DNA of 64,000 nt, taken from positions 71,548,001 through 71,612,000 of the forward strand of contig JBITNC010000001.1 in NCBI GenBank assembly GCA_050084985.1. Direction: 5' to 3'. Position 1 is the first letter of the stretch; each line of letters begins with the position of its first letter. Shown here one piece after another: positions 38,919 to 50,692 of this stretch. The position numbers and the translations under genes are program-made. The notes beneath the pieces were generated by a model. It made no database searches, was not told the origin of the DNA, and worked only from the letters and a program-made list of their open reading frames with translations. The DNA comes from Nageia nagi (Eukaryota > Pinophyta).

Positions 38919-40446
38919 TGTATACTTATATATAATTCTACATCTTTGGGAAGACCGTGGAAGTGTATTTAATGTATTTGAAGAATTATTTTGTAGTTAT
39001 GGATATTTTAGATTCTTTAAAATGAAAATAAGCTAAGTATAAAGGGATACAAGGAGAGATGATGTCATGCAAAGTAGTGAAGTTTCATTTTGTCTTATCA
39101 CCAAACTTGAGAGATGATGATGTCATTAGAGGAGTTTGTGGAGTTCAGAGGTCCTATTTTGGTTCTTTATTCCAAGTTCAAGAAATGATGTTATCATTTG
39201 GATAATTTGAAATTCCAAATTTATCTCAACATAGCAACCTTAGGAAGAAGTAGAGTAAAAATGGCTAAGTATAAGGCATTTCTCGATGTGACATCACCCA
39301 GAGTGCAAAAGTTTCATTTTTGTCTTATAATCATACTTGGAGAGAGATGACGACATCAAAAGGATGTGTGGCCCCTAAATAATATGGAATAGAAAATAAA
39401 TGAACCAAGTAGAAGATGACCTCAAAGGAAATACTGCAGATTGTGAAGGTCCCATTTTTGTTCTTACCACTAGGCTTGGGATAAGTGACATCATCAAGGA
39501 GCATTTGTAATTTTGATTTGATTCAACACAAAGCCCCAAGATAAGGAATAAGAAGAAAATGCTTGGTATACAAACTAACATATCCTAAATGATCATAGAT
39601 CTCTAAAAGAGAAGCATATATAAAAGTAAAGGCTCAAAAAAGCTCATAATGTTTCCAAACCATAGGAGTAGCACTTGAAAACTTCTAAGATAGCTTTTTA
39701 CTTCTACAAAAGCAAGAATAGTTTAGAGAAATTCACTAGAGCTGAAGACCATTATAAAGGATTATAGGAAAGATCTTGGTGGTAAAAAAAATTCAAAATA
39801 TGTAACTACCAATCAAGAAGACTTCAAAAAAGAAGATCAAGCCTATTGAGGCATTTCTATGTAACCATTCAATCTTTTTAGTTACTTTGCTTTCTATATA
39901 AGTAGAGGTAGTAATAAGATAAATGGGTTTAAATCCCTAGTATTGGCCCTTGTATTTATTTTCAAAGACCTTTTATTTTCTCAACAATATGATACTATAT
40001 TGATCTTTCTTTCCCAACACTTGTTACAATTGTTCTTAATATGGTTATGTTATGAAAATTGATGAATGTTTCTTGAATAATAATAGCAATATGTTGGAAT
40101 AACTATATTTTTACATGGTAAAATGTATGTTGAGAAATAACTAAGAGAGTGAAGGCTTGCTCCATGGCTGCTACACTAGGTTCTTACCAAGGTTTCACAC
40201 ACTATGGAAGCCCACATTGAACTAGTGATTTGCCCCTTTGCTTTATTCCTTGTTACTCTATCTCTTGATTTTATTCCTCACATTTTTACCCTTTTATTCC
40301 TTTCTAATTACTTGTTCTTTATAGTTTATTCCTAATGTATAAGGAACCAACCTTCTCTATATATTAGATTATCATGGATAGTCTATTCATAGTATACTAT
40401 AGCTAAGATTGTAGAAGGTGAAGTTATTACACAATCTTAATCAATA
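38919..40446 (+). mobile_element. Element E: 5' LTR (1.53 kb)
   Basis: Begins TGTATACTTATATATAATTC and aligns over its whole length with 49150-50692. It ends CTTAATCAATA, the CA having become TA. A TATA box (CTATATAAGTAGAGG) is at 39894-39908. U3 holds seven TGATGTCA/TGACATCA-like sites between 39060 and 39493. No coding content; the short open frames inside are chance. Confidence 0.88.
39894..39908 (+). promoter_or_regulatory. TATA box of element E LTR
   Basis: CTATATAAGTAGAGG, conserved in the other LTR at 50138-50152, about 540 bp before the LTR end. Conservation and position support an LTR promoter. Confidence 0.6.
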
Positions 40447-40486
40447 GTATATAATTTTTGCATGCCCGATGGGACCCAAAAATTTA

Positions 40487-40502
40487 TTGGTGACTCTGTT
40501 GG
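40487..40502 (+). other. Element E: possible primer-binding site
   Basis: TTGGTGACTCTGTTGG lies about 40 bp after the LTR end. It resembles the TTGGCGACTC-type sites of Gypsy elements, but the 40 bp gap with GCATGCCCGATGGGACCC is unusual, unless the LTR end is further right than the duplication suggests. Confidence 0.4.
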
Positions 40503-40591
40503 AAGAAAAAATGATGGTAGGTATATAGATGAACCTTTATAGTCATAATTTCATTTTTAAAACCCATAGTATTGTGTTGTTGTTAGAGTTT

Positions 40592-42020
40592 ATGTGGACA
40601 AGATCTAAATCTAAGGCAACAAAAAAAGTTCCAAAATTTAGAGAGCTTGATGTTCCCAAGAGAAATATCTTGATCAAGTTTATATCTTTGGGTAGTATCA
40701 GTACTTTAGTAACTTCATATAAATGAGTACCTTTTAATCTTCCTAGTAAAGTTATTTCTCTTAAAATGGCTAATCCAGCTCCAAAGATTTATCTTATATG
40801 GGATAATGGGGTACCCATAGCCTTAGCTACTTTCAATGATATCCCAATTGGTGTTTTTAAAACTTTACCAAAGTTTGATGTAAAAATAAATAAAATAGAG
40901 TATGAGCACTATGTGGATGTATCCTTTATTGAGTATGAATATGTTATGGTGAGACTACTGGTGTAGTCATTTAAGGGCAAGGTCCTTGATTGGTACTAAG
41001 GCCTTACTAATGGATCTATTACTTCATGGGCCTAGTTGGTAGAACCCTTCATTTTAGAGTTAAAATAAGTAGGACATGCTTTCCCCTTGTTAACCATAAT
41101 ATATGATGGTTCCATTTTGCTTATGTATCATACATCTTTTAGCTTTTCATCCATCAAAACCCTAACTCCTTCACTAGGTTACAATTGAGGTAAACCAATA
41201 GTAATGAAGATGTCAAGTCCATGGATAACTGGAATGAAGAAATTAGGTCTTCAAAATGTTATTACTCATTTATAGAACATTTCTTAGTCCTAGCCATTGA
41301 TTTGATCAACACACCACTACCCAAACTATCATAAGCTTCTAGGTTTTATTTGAGACTCCCTTAGAGTGATATCAGAGATTGGTATTTTATGGAGAGTGGA
41401 ACTATCATTCAATTATATGGTATTCTAGCACTCCTTTTCTATTACCTATACATGTGATAGATTGGGTCTTCATCATGGAGTATGCCTAGTAATTAGACTA
41501 CATAGATTCCAAATATGGTATTGCAACCAAGAAAGCTAGATCTACCCAATTCCTCATCAAATTAATAATTTGGTTATTCAAGGAAAGGGAGGATGCAAAT
41601 TATTGAAGAAAAAATTAACTATGGTAAAGCTAAATAGGTTGAATCAATATTGGTTGTATGATTTGGAAGATTATTTTCAAAAGAAAATGAAATTACAATC
41701 AAACCCACCAAGCTTCAGGGTTGAGTGGAGATCTGAAATTGAGCAATGGAGGAACAATGGAGAAAATGAAGCCCTAATGCCCATGACCATGGTCACTAAG
41801 TATTTGCTCCCACCATGGCTAAGTTTTTATGAAATTAAAGTGAATTATGACCCTAAGAAGGATGGCATTTCAAAGAACATCATAAAGTAACTTAAGATTA
41901 ATAAGTGGTCTATGAAGTATATGGTAGCTTTTAATCAGTACCAAATTGAATCTAGGAATTAGTTTGCACCACTGGAGTTATACATGGATGATATATTTGT
42001 AAATATGTGGCATCTAGAGC
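40592..42020 (+). pseudogene. Element E: long decayed ORF, first part (gag-like)
   Basis: From ATG 40592 (MWTRSKSKATKKVPKF) one frame runs to 42020 with roughly 17 stops, most at positions where Gln is plausible, and no frameshift needed. A capsid-like segment is at about 40870-41060: LPKFDVKINKIEYEHYVDV, then SFKGKVLDWY and GSITSWA with VEPFILELK, matching the pattern of the Retrotrans_gag domain. The rest (for example QNQYW-like YWLYDLEDYFQKKM near 41650 and LLPPWLSFYEIKVNYDPKKD near 41810) is unrecognised. No protease, RT or integrase follows. Copia D interrupts the frame at 42020; it resumes in register at 47152. A pol-less element using another element's enzymes is the likely reading. 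Confidence 0.6.
42016..42020. repeat. Target-site duplication of Copia D (left copy)
   Basis: AGAGC, repeated exactly at 47147-47151. Confidence 0.92.
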
Positions 42021-42426
42021 TAAAGAATTTGAAGACCAACTAACTGGCTACTTGTAACCAGCCAACCAGCTAGAATAAGTGAACTAGCCACTCGGCTAAG
42101 CAGCTAGCCTACCGGCTAGTTCTATTTTCTATGTATGACATTTTTCCTTCCTGTGGCTTTCTAGTTCATGTTTCTTGGTGTTTTAGCTTCTAGGCTGAAG
42201 GGAAAAGGTCACCTACAGCCTCTATAAATGTTTGTAATGTATTTTGCAACATCATAGAAGTGTGTGGAGTTGTATTGGAGTTGTAGCTTACATTCTCAAT
42301 AATCAATTTGATGTTGGATCCAATTTTAGTTCTCCATTATTGTTGAGTTATGCAATTTCATTTTTCTAAGTTGTATTGTGAATTGTTAGGCAATTCATTT
42401 TTTTTTGTTATAGTTAAAGAACTTCA
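42021..42426 (+). mobile_element. Copia D: 5' LTR (406 bp)
   Basis: Begins TAAAGAATTTGAAGACC (partner: TGAAGAATTTG) and ends AAAGAACTTCA. Aligned by hand with the 3' LTR, it differs by about 30 transitions and one transversion. A TATA box, TCTATAAATG, is at 42221-42230. U3 holds a dense cluster of CCAGCC, CTAGCC and GGCTAG words at 42056-42120. Confidence 0.95.
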
Positions 42427-42428
42427 TT

Positions 42429-42440
42429 TGGTATCAGAGC
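42429..42440 (+). other. Copia D: primer-binding site
   Basis: TGGTATCAGAGC, the exact complement of the 3' end of plant initiator-methionine tRNA, two bases after the 5' LTR. This is the standard first-strand priming site of plant Copia elements. Confidence 0.95.
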
Positions 42441-42475
42441 AAGGTTGGATCAATTTGGGTTCAAGAAGTGAAGAC

Positions 42476-45400
42476 ATGGCAAGCAACTCCAACTCAATCA
42501 TCATTCTAGAGTTTGATGGAGTAGACTATGAATATTGGAGTGTTCGAATGAAGACTCTACTGATCGGAAAAGGATATTGGGACATTGTAGTGGCTGGCTA
42601 CACTAAACTGGTAGATTGGAGTGCATTGAATGCGGATGCAAAGAAGGAAGCAAAGGAGAATGAGAGACAAAACTCCATGGCTCTATCCTTCATACAAGCA
42701 GCCTTGGATAGGAGCATCTTCCCATGAATCTCAGCATGTATCTTAGCCCAAGAAGCATGGGCAGTCTTGAGAGAAGGCTATCAAGGGAGCCTCAAGGTGA
42801 AGGAAGTAAAACTCCAAACATTGAGAAGGGAGTTTGAAAATATGAAGCAAGAGGAGAAGGAGACTACTGGAGATTATTGTGTGAGAGTGAAAGCCATAGT
42901 CAATAAGATGGCCACTCTTAGAGAGAAGATTGAAAAGGAGGTTATCATTAAGAAGGTTTTGAGAACCTTAACCAAAAAATTTGACCATGCTGTAGTCATA
43001 ATTGAAGAAACAAAAGACCTCTCATCCTTGGAAATTGACAATTTGATTGGCTCTCTCACATCTCATGAAGAGAGGATGACAAAGAGGACAAAGCCTGGAA
43101 CAAGCAATAGTGATGAGCAAGCATTCTCTATCAAAGAGAATGAAGGACAAGGAAGAGGACAAGGGAGAGGTGCAAGAGGAAGAGGAGGCAGAATCAGAAG
43201 AGGAGGAAGAAGAGGTTCGTTTGGAAGAGGTAGAGGAAGAGAGTAGAATTATGAAAGTGAACCAGCTTCATCATCAAGGAGGAGACACTCTGAAAGAGGA
43301 ACCAGTAGAGGTAAGGATAAGAGGAATATGCAATGTTTTTATTGTAATAAATTTGGCCATTTTGAGTATGAATGTAGATCAAAACAAGAAAATGAAGGGA
43401 AGGTTGCAAACTATGGAGAAGAAGAACATGGTTATGGTGAAGAACAATTGTTCTTATCAATGATGGATTGTGAAAAACTTGGAGAAGAGACTTGGTTGTT
43501 AGATAGTGGCTACTCAAACCACATGACCGATGAGAAATCTTTACTTTCAATGGTTGATCATTCCTACAAATCCAATGTGTGGTTGGGAAATGAGAAGAGG
43601 TTGGAGATACTTGGCAAAGGAGAGATGCAAGTTCCAACAAAACAAGGAACCATGAAGGTAAAGAACATTTACTACACTCCGGATTTAAAACAAAGTTTAT
43701 TGAGTATTGGCCAAATGCTTGAGAAAAATTAAAAATTGGTGTTTGAAGATAGAATATGCAAAACTTATGATAAAAATCATGGAGGAAGGCTAGTAACTAC
43801 TATTCAAATGACTGAAAATAAACTCTTTCCCATTAAATTTTTTGAGAAAAATGGTGGCTATGTTTTTGTTGGGATTGAGGATAAAAGCAAGCTTTGGCAT
43901 ATGAGGCTTGGACACTTGAATTTTGGGAGCTTGAAAGCTCTTCCAGAAATGGTTAGAGGGCTACCAAAACTAGATGAATGCAAGGATGTGTGTGAAGGAT
44001 GTGCACTAGGCAAGCAAGCAAGGGGGAAGTTTCCAAAGGATGAAGCATGGAGAGCCAAACACCCTCTCCAATTGGTCCATACTGATATTTGTGGGCCTAT
44101 GCAAATAGCAAGCTTTGGTAAATATACTTACTTTATCACTTTCATTGATGATTTTACAAGAATGTGTTGGGTTTATTTTATCTCAAGCAAAGATGAAGCA
44201 TTGAAATGTTTTAAAGAATTTAAATTGCTAGTTGAGAAACAAAGTGAGCATAGTGTGAAGTGCTTAAGAAGTGATAGAGGAGGAGAATATTGCAATAGTG
44301 AGTTCTTTTAATTTTGTAAAGAGAATGGTATTAGGAGACACCTTACTTCTCCCTACACACCATAGCAAAATGGTGTAGCGGAAAGGAAAAATAGGACTCT
44401 TGTTGAGATGGCAAGGAGTATGTTGCAAACCAAGAAGTTGCCCAATGTTTATTGGGCTAAAGCAATTAAAACAGCAGTGTATATTTTGAACCGGTCTCCT
44501 ACAAGAAGCTTGGACAAAATAACTCCCTATGAAGCTTGGTTTGAGAGAAAACCAAATTTAGAACACTTCAAAGTGTTTGGATGCCTTGCATATGTGCACA
44601 TCAATGATGAAAGGAGGAAACTAGATGCCAAATTTGAACCATGTGTGTTTATAGGATATTGTGAGCATTCAAAAGCTTACAAATTCTATAATCCCAAGAG
44701 CCACAAAACAATTGTATCAAGAGATGTAATTTTTAATGAAGGGGGAGAGTACAACAACCATAAAAAATTGTAGCAGAATGTGTTTGGAGGAGATAGTTTG
44801 GAGGAGAATGAAGCATTGAAAGTGTAGCCCAGCCATGGTGTGAGGAAGAAAAATGAGGAACAGCCATCAAGTGTGAGTACTCCAAGCTCACCAACATCAT
44901 CATCTAGCTCCAACACATCACAAAAAAGTGTAAATGCACCAAGTTCACCCAATGCAAGATTGTTGAACCAAGGTAACAAAGGTAAGAGATGGTTGAGGGA
45001 TCATCTGAAAAGCCAAATCATAGATGGCAACTCTATGAGAAGATTCAAAAGGAGCCAAACTCAAGAGATGCAAAATCTTGTTGCAAGATTAGAGAGCATG
45101 CACATATATGGAGATGAAGACAATGGAGAGCCCAAAGGTGAAGTGGTAAATTATGCTCTTTCATGTGTTTCAAATTCTATTTCAAATACAAATATTGCTA
45201 TTGTTGAGCCATCTTGTTATGAAGAAGCTTGTTCTAATGGTGTTTGGATGCAAGCTATGAAAGAAGAGATTGATGCTATTGAAAGAAATGATACTTGGGA
45301 ACTTTGCAAGTTGCCCAAAGGTAAGAAAATGGTTGGTTCCAAATGAGTGTACAAAACAAAATGCAAGAGTGATGGTAGTGTTGAGAGGTACAAAGCAAGG

Positions 45401-46779
45401 CTAGTGGCAAAGGGATTCACTCAGCAGTATGGAGTAGATTTTGAGGAGACATTTGCACCAGTTGCAAGACAAGAAACAATCAGATTAGCACTCTCTTTGG
45501 CAGCAAGTAAGGGTTGGACAGTCCAACACATGGATGTGAAAAGTGCATTTTTGAATGGTGACATCAATGAAGAGGTGTATGTAGCACAACCTCAAGGTTT
45601 TGAGGTTTCAGGAAGAGAAGACCATGTATACAAGCTCAAGAAGGCACTATATGGGCTGAAGCAAGCTCCAAGAGCTTGGTATAAAGAATTGATGGATACT
45701 TCAAAAGTGTGGGTTTTCAAAGAAGTGTAAGTGAACCTACCTTGTATTTTAAGAAAAGTGCTACTGATATTTTGATTGTTTGCTTGTATGTAGATGATTT
45801 GATATTCATGGGCAGCAATAAGAAGATGAATGAAGAGTTCAAAACTCATATGATGGTTGAGTTTGACATGAAAGATCTTGGTTTGATGAGCTACTTTCTT
45901 AGCTTGGAGGTGCATCAAATGCAAGATGAAATCTTTGTGTCTCAATCCAAATATGTAAGAGACATGCTCAAAAGATTCAAAATGGACAATTGCACACCTG
46001 TAGCAACACCTACATCCCATGGAGAACACCTTTACAAGGAGGATGGAGAACCAAAAGTTGACAAAAAGCAATATAGGAGCATTGTTGGTAGTCTTATGTT
46101 TTTGAAAAACACAAGACCGGATTTGCAATTTAGTGTATCTTTGATGGCAAGATACATGAGTGATCCATCTGCTATACATCTCAAGGTAGTGAAAAGAATA
46201 CTAAGGTATGTGAAGGGAACCATTGATTATGGAATACATTATACATGTGATTCCAAGCTCCAACTCATAGGTTTCAGTGATAGTGATTGGGGTAGCGATT
46301 TGGATGATAGAAAGAGCATAAGTGGGAATTGCTTCTCTCTTGGATTAGGTTTGATATCATGGAGCTCTTGAAAACAATCTACAGTAGCTCTTTCTAGTAC
46401 AAAAGCTGAGTATGTGGCTGTGACAAGTGCTTCAACACAAGCACTATGGTTGAGAAAAGTGTTGAAAGAAATTGGAGAGGAGCAAACTCAAGAAACAACA
46501 ATTTTTTGTGACACCCAAAGTGCCATCAAGTTGGCACACAATCCTATCCACCATTCTAGAACTAAGCACTTTGATTTGAAGATTCATTTCATTCGAGATT
46601 TGGTGGACAAAGGAATGATAAAATTGAGGTATTGTCCAACACAAGACCAAGTGGCAGATATCTTCACAAAATTGTTGGCAAAATCTCAATTTATGTTGTT
46701 AAGAGACTTGATTATTAGTCCTCTTACCAGCAAGGGGGAGTATGAAGAATTTGAAGACCAATTGATCAGCTACCTGTAA
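42476..46779 (+). pseudogene. Copia D: nearly complete gag-pol polyprotein
   Basis: The best preserved gene in the window, about 1,430 codons. Gag (UBN2 type) starts MASNSNSIIILEFDGVDYEY; the Arg/Gly-rich tail is at 43140-43240 and the CCHC knuckle at 43334-43375 (CFYCNKFGHFEYEC). Protease DSG at 43503. Integrase: HMRLGHLNFGSL near 43900, triad Asp 44084-44086 (HTDICGPM), Asp 44273-44275 (RSDRGGEY), Glu 44381-44383 (GVAERKNR). [22 protein letters not shown] near 45390, [11 protein letters not shown] near 45650, YVDD at 45787-45798. RNase H: ALSSTKAEYVA near 46388; stop at 46777-46779, after the frame has crossed the polypurine tract into the LTR. It is broken by nine stops (42725, 43244, 43730, 44309, 44363, 44771, 44827, 45344, 46369) and one single-base frameshift near 45.7 kb. 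All catalytic residues remain. Confidence 0.95.
46732..46740 (+). other. Copia D: polypurine tract
   Basis: AAGGGGGAG two bases before the 3' LTR start TGAAGAATTTG. The pol frame reads through it (SKGEYEEFE), as in Copia B and K. Confidence 0.9.
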
Positions 46780-47146
46780 CCAGCCAACCAGCTAGAATAA
46801 GTGAACCAACCACTCGGCTAAGCAGTTGGCCTGCTGGCTAGTTCTATTTTCTATGTATGATGTTTTTCCTTCCTGTGGCTTTCCAGTTCATGTTTCTTGG
46901 TGTTTCAGCTTCTAATTTGAAGGGAAAAGGTCACCTACAGCCTCTATAAATGTTTGTAATGTATTTTGCAGCATCATAGAAGTGTGTGGAGTTGTATTGG
47001 AGTTGTAGCTTGCATTCTCAATAATCAATTTGATGTTGGATTCAATTTCAGTTCTCCATTATTATTGAGTTGTGCAATTTCATTTTTTTGAGTTGTATTA
47101 TGAATTGTTAGGCAATTCATTTTTTTTTTATAGTTAAAGAACTTCA
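46743..47146 (+). mobile_element. Copia D: 3' LTR (404 bp)
   Basis: TGAAGAATTTG...AACTTCA, followed by the AGAGC target duplication. The TATA box is at 46943-46951. The whole element D is 5,126 bp. Confidence 0.95.
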
Positions 47147-47151
47147 AGAGC
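47147..47151. repeat. Target-site duplication of Copia D (right copy)
   Basis: AGAGC, identical to 42016-42020. Confidence 0.92.
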
Positions 47152-49120
47152 ATCCTAATGATGTCATTTCATCATATGAAGGCTCTTTAGATGGAGAAGA
47201 AAGTAGCCAAAAGGAAGAGCAAGCCCAAGCATTGAAAGAGAATGTTCTAGAGAATTCTCCATAAAAGACTAAGAATGTATATTCTTTGAAAAGAAAGACT
47301 CAAACCAATCCTTAAAACATACAACCATAAAAGCATATCAAATAGACCACTCTACACTCAGGTATGCACTCTTAGCACTCTACTTCTTCTACTTCAATTT
47401 CTCAATCAATCCTAGCTGCATCTCCTTTGTTGGTTGCACCAGTAATACTGATGCCAACTTCTTCACCCATTATCATATTACCAATCCCTTTATTTACATC
47501 AACATCAACCACACTTACACTAGTTATACCTCAAGCACTTCCACCTCCACTCTCCACCTCAACTGCATAATTTATCACCCATATCACTCAATTTCTCTTG
47601 ACATATACAAATCCACTTTCACCAATAAACCCAATCATCAATGTTAACTTGGGCCCTACCTAAGCTAGCCTTTTAAAACTAGCCAAGCAAATCATTTTAG
47701 CACCAATGTAATATCTAAGTCCCAATTCATTATTTATCACTATGTTTAGGTAGTAGGTGTCCATCAATGGGATAATGTAATAGTACTAGTAAGTGAAGGC
47801 CAATTTGTAGGCTTGGATGGATAAGAAGTTGAAGAAGATTCCTATATCAAGCAATCTAGTAAGGCTCCAAATTTTTCTAGACTCCAAGAGCAAGGTCTTG
47901 GAGATGGCAGTTGCTCATGAATCTCAAGAAGGTCCCAGAGATCTCACAACCATGAATATAAGCATTAAGATAGACTTGGTTAATGTGCCCAAGTAAGATA
48001 AGAATTAGTTATTGCACACTACAATTAACTTTGAATATTTTTGAGGCCATAAAGCTATAAGCTAAGTATAATAAGCTACTCAAGTCTAATGAGTCACTCA
48101 AGAAGTAGCTAGAGTTTCAAAATTTCAAGTTAAAAGTTGTAGATAATCAAATTGATGGGTTGAAGAAAGCTTTGGCCAATGCTCTTACAGCTAATACATT
48201 AGTGAAGAAGGATGTTTTGCTTGTCAAAAAAGAGGTAGATCTGGGAAACAAGGAAGCTACCATTATGTTAAAGGACCAAGAGCTAGCAAATAAAGATACT
48301 AAAATTGCATTAAAAGATGCAACCATTAGTAGTCTAAATGCTATTTTGGCATAGCTACAATAGTTTGCCCATATAAACAAAGTAGATAAGGTATTTTTAC
48401 TAAAGATAAAAGAAGAATTCTAGAAGTCAATCACTCTAAACTTGAAAATTATGATACAAATTTGAAATCATGTGGAGGTTTGCTCCAAAGGGTTAAATAA
48501 GCTCAATGCATAGGTGTTTAAGAAGAAAGCTAGCTATGAACTGCTAATAGAGGATGCCAAGAAGGCAATTAAAAAAATGAGCAAAGTCTCTTATGAATAT
48601 TCAAAGGCTTTAAATATGGGGAGTAGAATGGAGATATTAACATGGATTAATCACCTTATGTAAGGGAAAGGATTCTATGATAGTATAGAAAAAAGCCTAC
48701 TCAAATGGAAAAGCAAGATTGATTCTTTGAAAGAAGAACTACAAGACATAGTGTCTTTAGGGATACTAATTTTGTGGAATATGGATAAAGCACCCATCCT
48801 AGATGTAAAATGTTTAAGCAAAATACAAGAGGCTATGGTAGATAGCTCAAATTTTGATAGCTTAATAGCTTCATTCAATGAGAAAAGTATACTATAATTC
48901 TTTGAGTACTATGAAAAGATAAAAGTTAATCTACAGCAAATCCTCTAGACTCATGGGCAAATTTCCTATGATATTCCTAATTTAATGGCTTTAGCCAAAT
49001 TTCAATTGAAGGATCTATCTAATGTCCAAGAGAATTGGCACAAAGTATAGTAGTTAATCAATGGTTAAGTGATATTTTCAAGTATTCTACCTATCTAGGC
49101 CCCAAATTTCTATTCATAAG
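47152..49120 (+). pseudogene. Element E: long decayed ORF, second part
   Basis: Continues the frame of 40592-42020 after removal of Copia D (WHLE, then HPNDVISSYEGSLDGEESS). An acidic Gln/Glu-rich piece is followed by a Ser/Thr/Pro-rich linker at about 47390-47640 (PTSSPIIILPIPLF, PPPLSTSTA), then a predicted helical part. At 48160-48354 the heptad-like KKDVLLVKKEVDLGNKEAT and KDQELANKDTKIALKDATI look like a coiled coil, and 48540-48890 (SKIDSLKEELQDIVSL) continues helical. I recognise no enzyme. It could be the C-terminal half of an unusual gag or an additional ORF. The end, close to the LTR at 49150, is approximate. Confidence 0.5.
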
Positions 49121-49149
49121 GCAAAAATTTCCCTTAGAAGTTACTAGAA

Positions 49150-50692
49150 TGTATACTTATATATAATTCTACATATTTGGGAAGACTCTAAAAGTGTATT
49201 TAATGTATTTGAGGCATTCTTTTGTAGTTATGGAGATTTTGAAGTCTTTCAAATGAAAACAAGCTAAGTATAAAGGGATCTAAGTAGAGATGATGTCATG
49301 CGAAGTAGCAAAGTTTCATTTTTGTCTTATCACTAGACTTGGGAGATGATGATGTCATTAGAGGAGTTTGCAAAGTTTGGAGGTCTTATTCTGGTTCTTT
49401 CTTTCAAGATTGAGGAGACATGATTTCATCCAAAGAATTCAAAATTCCAAAGTTTGCTCAACCCACCAACCTTGGGAAGAAGTAGAGTAAAAATGGCTAA
49501 GTATAAGACATTTACCAATGTGACATCACCTAAAGTGTGAAAGTTTCATTTTTTTCTTATAACTAGATCTAGAGAGATATGAAAACATCAAGAGGATGTG
49601 TGGCTCCCAGAGAAGATGGAATAGAAAAGAAATGAACCAAGTAGAAGATGACCCTAGAGGAAATACTGCAGAGTGTGAAGGTCCCATTTTTGTTCTTACC
49701 ATCAAGCTCAGGATAAGTGACATCATCAAGGAGCATTCATAATTTTGGTTTGATTCAACATAGAGCCATGAGAGAAGGAATAAGAAGAAAAGGCTTGGTA
49801 TACAAATTAAAATCTATATAATGACTCCAAAGCTTTGGAAGAGAAGCAAATATAAAAGTAAAGGCCTAGAAAAGCTCATAATATTTTGGAACTATAGGAG
49901 TAGCACCCAAAAACTTCTAAGATAGCTTTTTACTTCCATAGAAGTAGGAATAATTACAAATAACCCTGCTAGAGCTATAGAACATTATAGAGGATTTTGG
50001 GAAAGATGCAGCTGGTCATAAAAATTTAGAAGACATAATTACCAATCAAGAAGACTTCAGAAAAGAAGATCAAGCCTATTAAGGCATTTTTATGTATTTA
50101 TTTGGTCTTTTGAGTTACATTATAGTTACTTTTCTTTCTATATAAGTAGAGGTAGTAATAAGAAAAATGGGTTGGAGTCCCTAGTATTTCCCCTTGTATT
50201 TATTTTCAAAGACCTTTTATTTCCTCAGCAATATGATACTATATTGACTTTTCTTTCCCAACACTTGTTACAATTGTTCTTAATCTAGTTATGTTGTGGT
50301 AATTAATGAATGATTTTTGAAAAATTAATAAAAATATGTTGGAATAACTATGTTTATTACATGGTAAAATGTATGCAAAGAAATAATTAAGAGAGTGAAA
50401 GCTTGCTTCATGGTTGCTACACTAGTTCTTGCCAAGGTTTCACACACTGTGGAAGCCCTTGTTGAACTAGTGATCCACCCCTTTGATTTATTCCTTGTTT
50501 ACTCTATATATTTTTTTTATTCCTCACATTTTTACCCTTTTATTCTTTTCTAATTACTTATTCTTTATAGTTTATGCCTAATGTATAAGGAACTGGCCTT
50601 CTCTAGAGATCAGATTATCATGGATAGTCTGTTCATAGTATGCTATTGCTGAGATTATAGCAAGTGACATTATTACATAATCTTAATCAATA
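49150..50692 (+). mobile_element. Element E: 3' LTR (1.54 kb)
   Basis: TGTATACTTATATATAATTC start, CTTAATCAATA end, followed by GAAAT (50693-50697), the right target duplication. Pairs with 38919-40446. The TATA box at 50138-50152 is conserved. No clear polypurine tract precedes it (TTTCCCTTAGAAGTTACTAGAA), so that signal may have decayed. Confidence 0.88.

Noticed and set aside
42429-42440. tRNA gene fragment
   Set aside because: A 12 bp complement to the tRNA end located just after an LTR is a primer-binding site, not a tRNA gene.
43194-43640. Minus-strand frame of 148 codons
   Set aside because: Shadow of the gag-protease part of Copia D.
45592-46179. Minus-strand frame of 195 codons
   Set aside because: Shadow of the RT-RNase H part of Copia D, which is the clear coding strand.
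2370-46779. Alternative genetic code with TAA/TAG read as Gln
   Set aside because: Stops also include TGA at Arg and Trp positions, frameshifts coexist, and LTRs (non-coding) show the same C/T and G/A bias. Deamination explains all of it, and these are plant retrotransposons.
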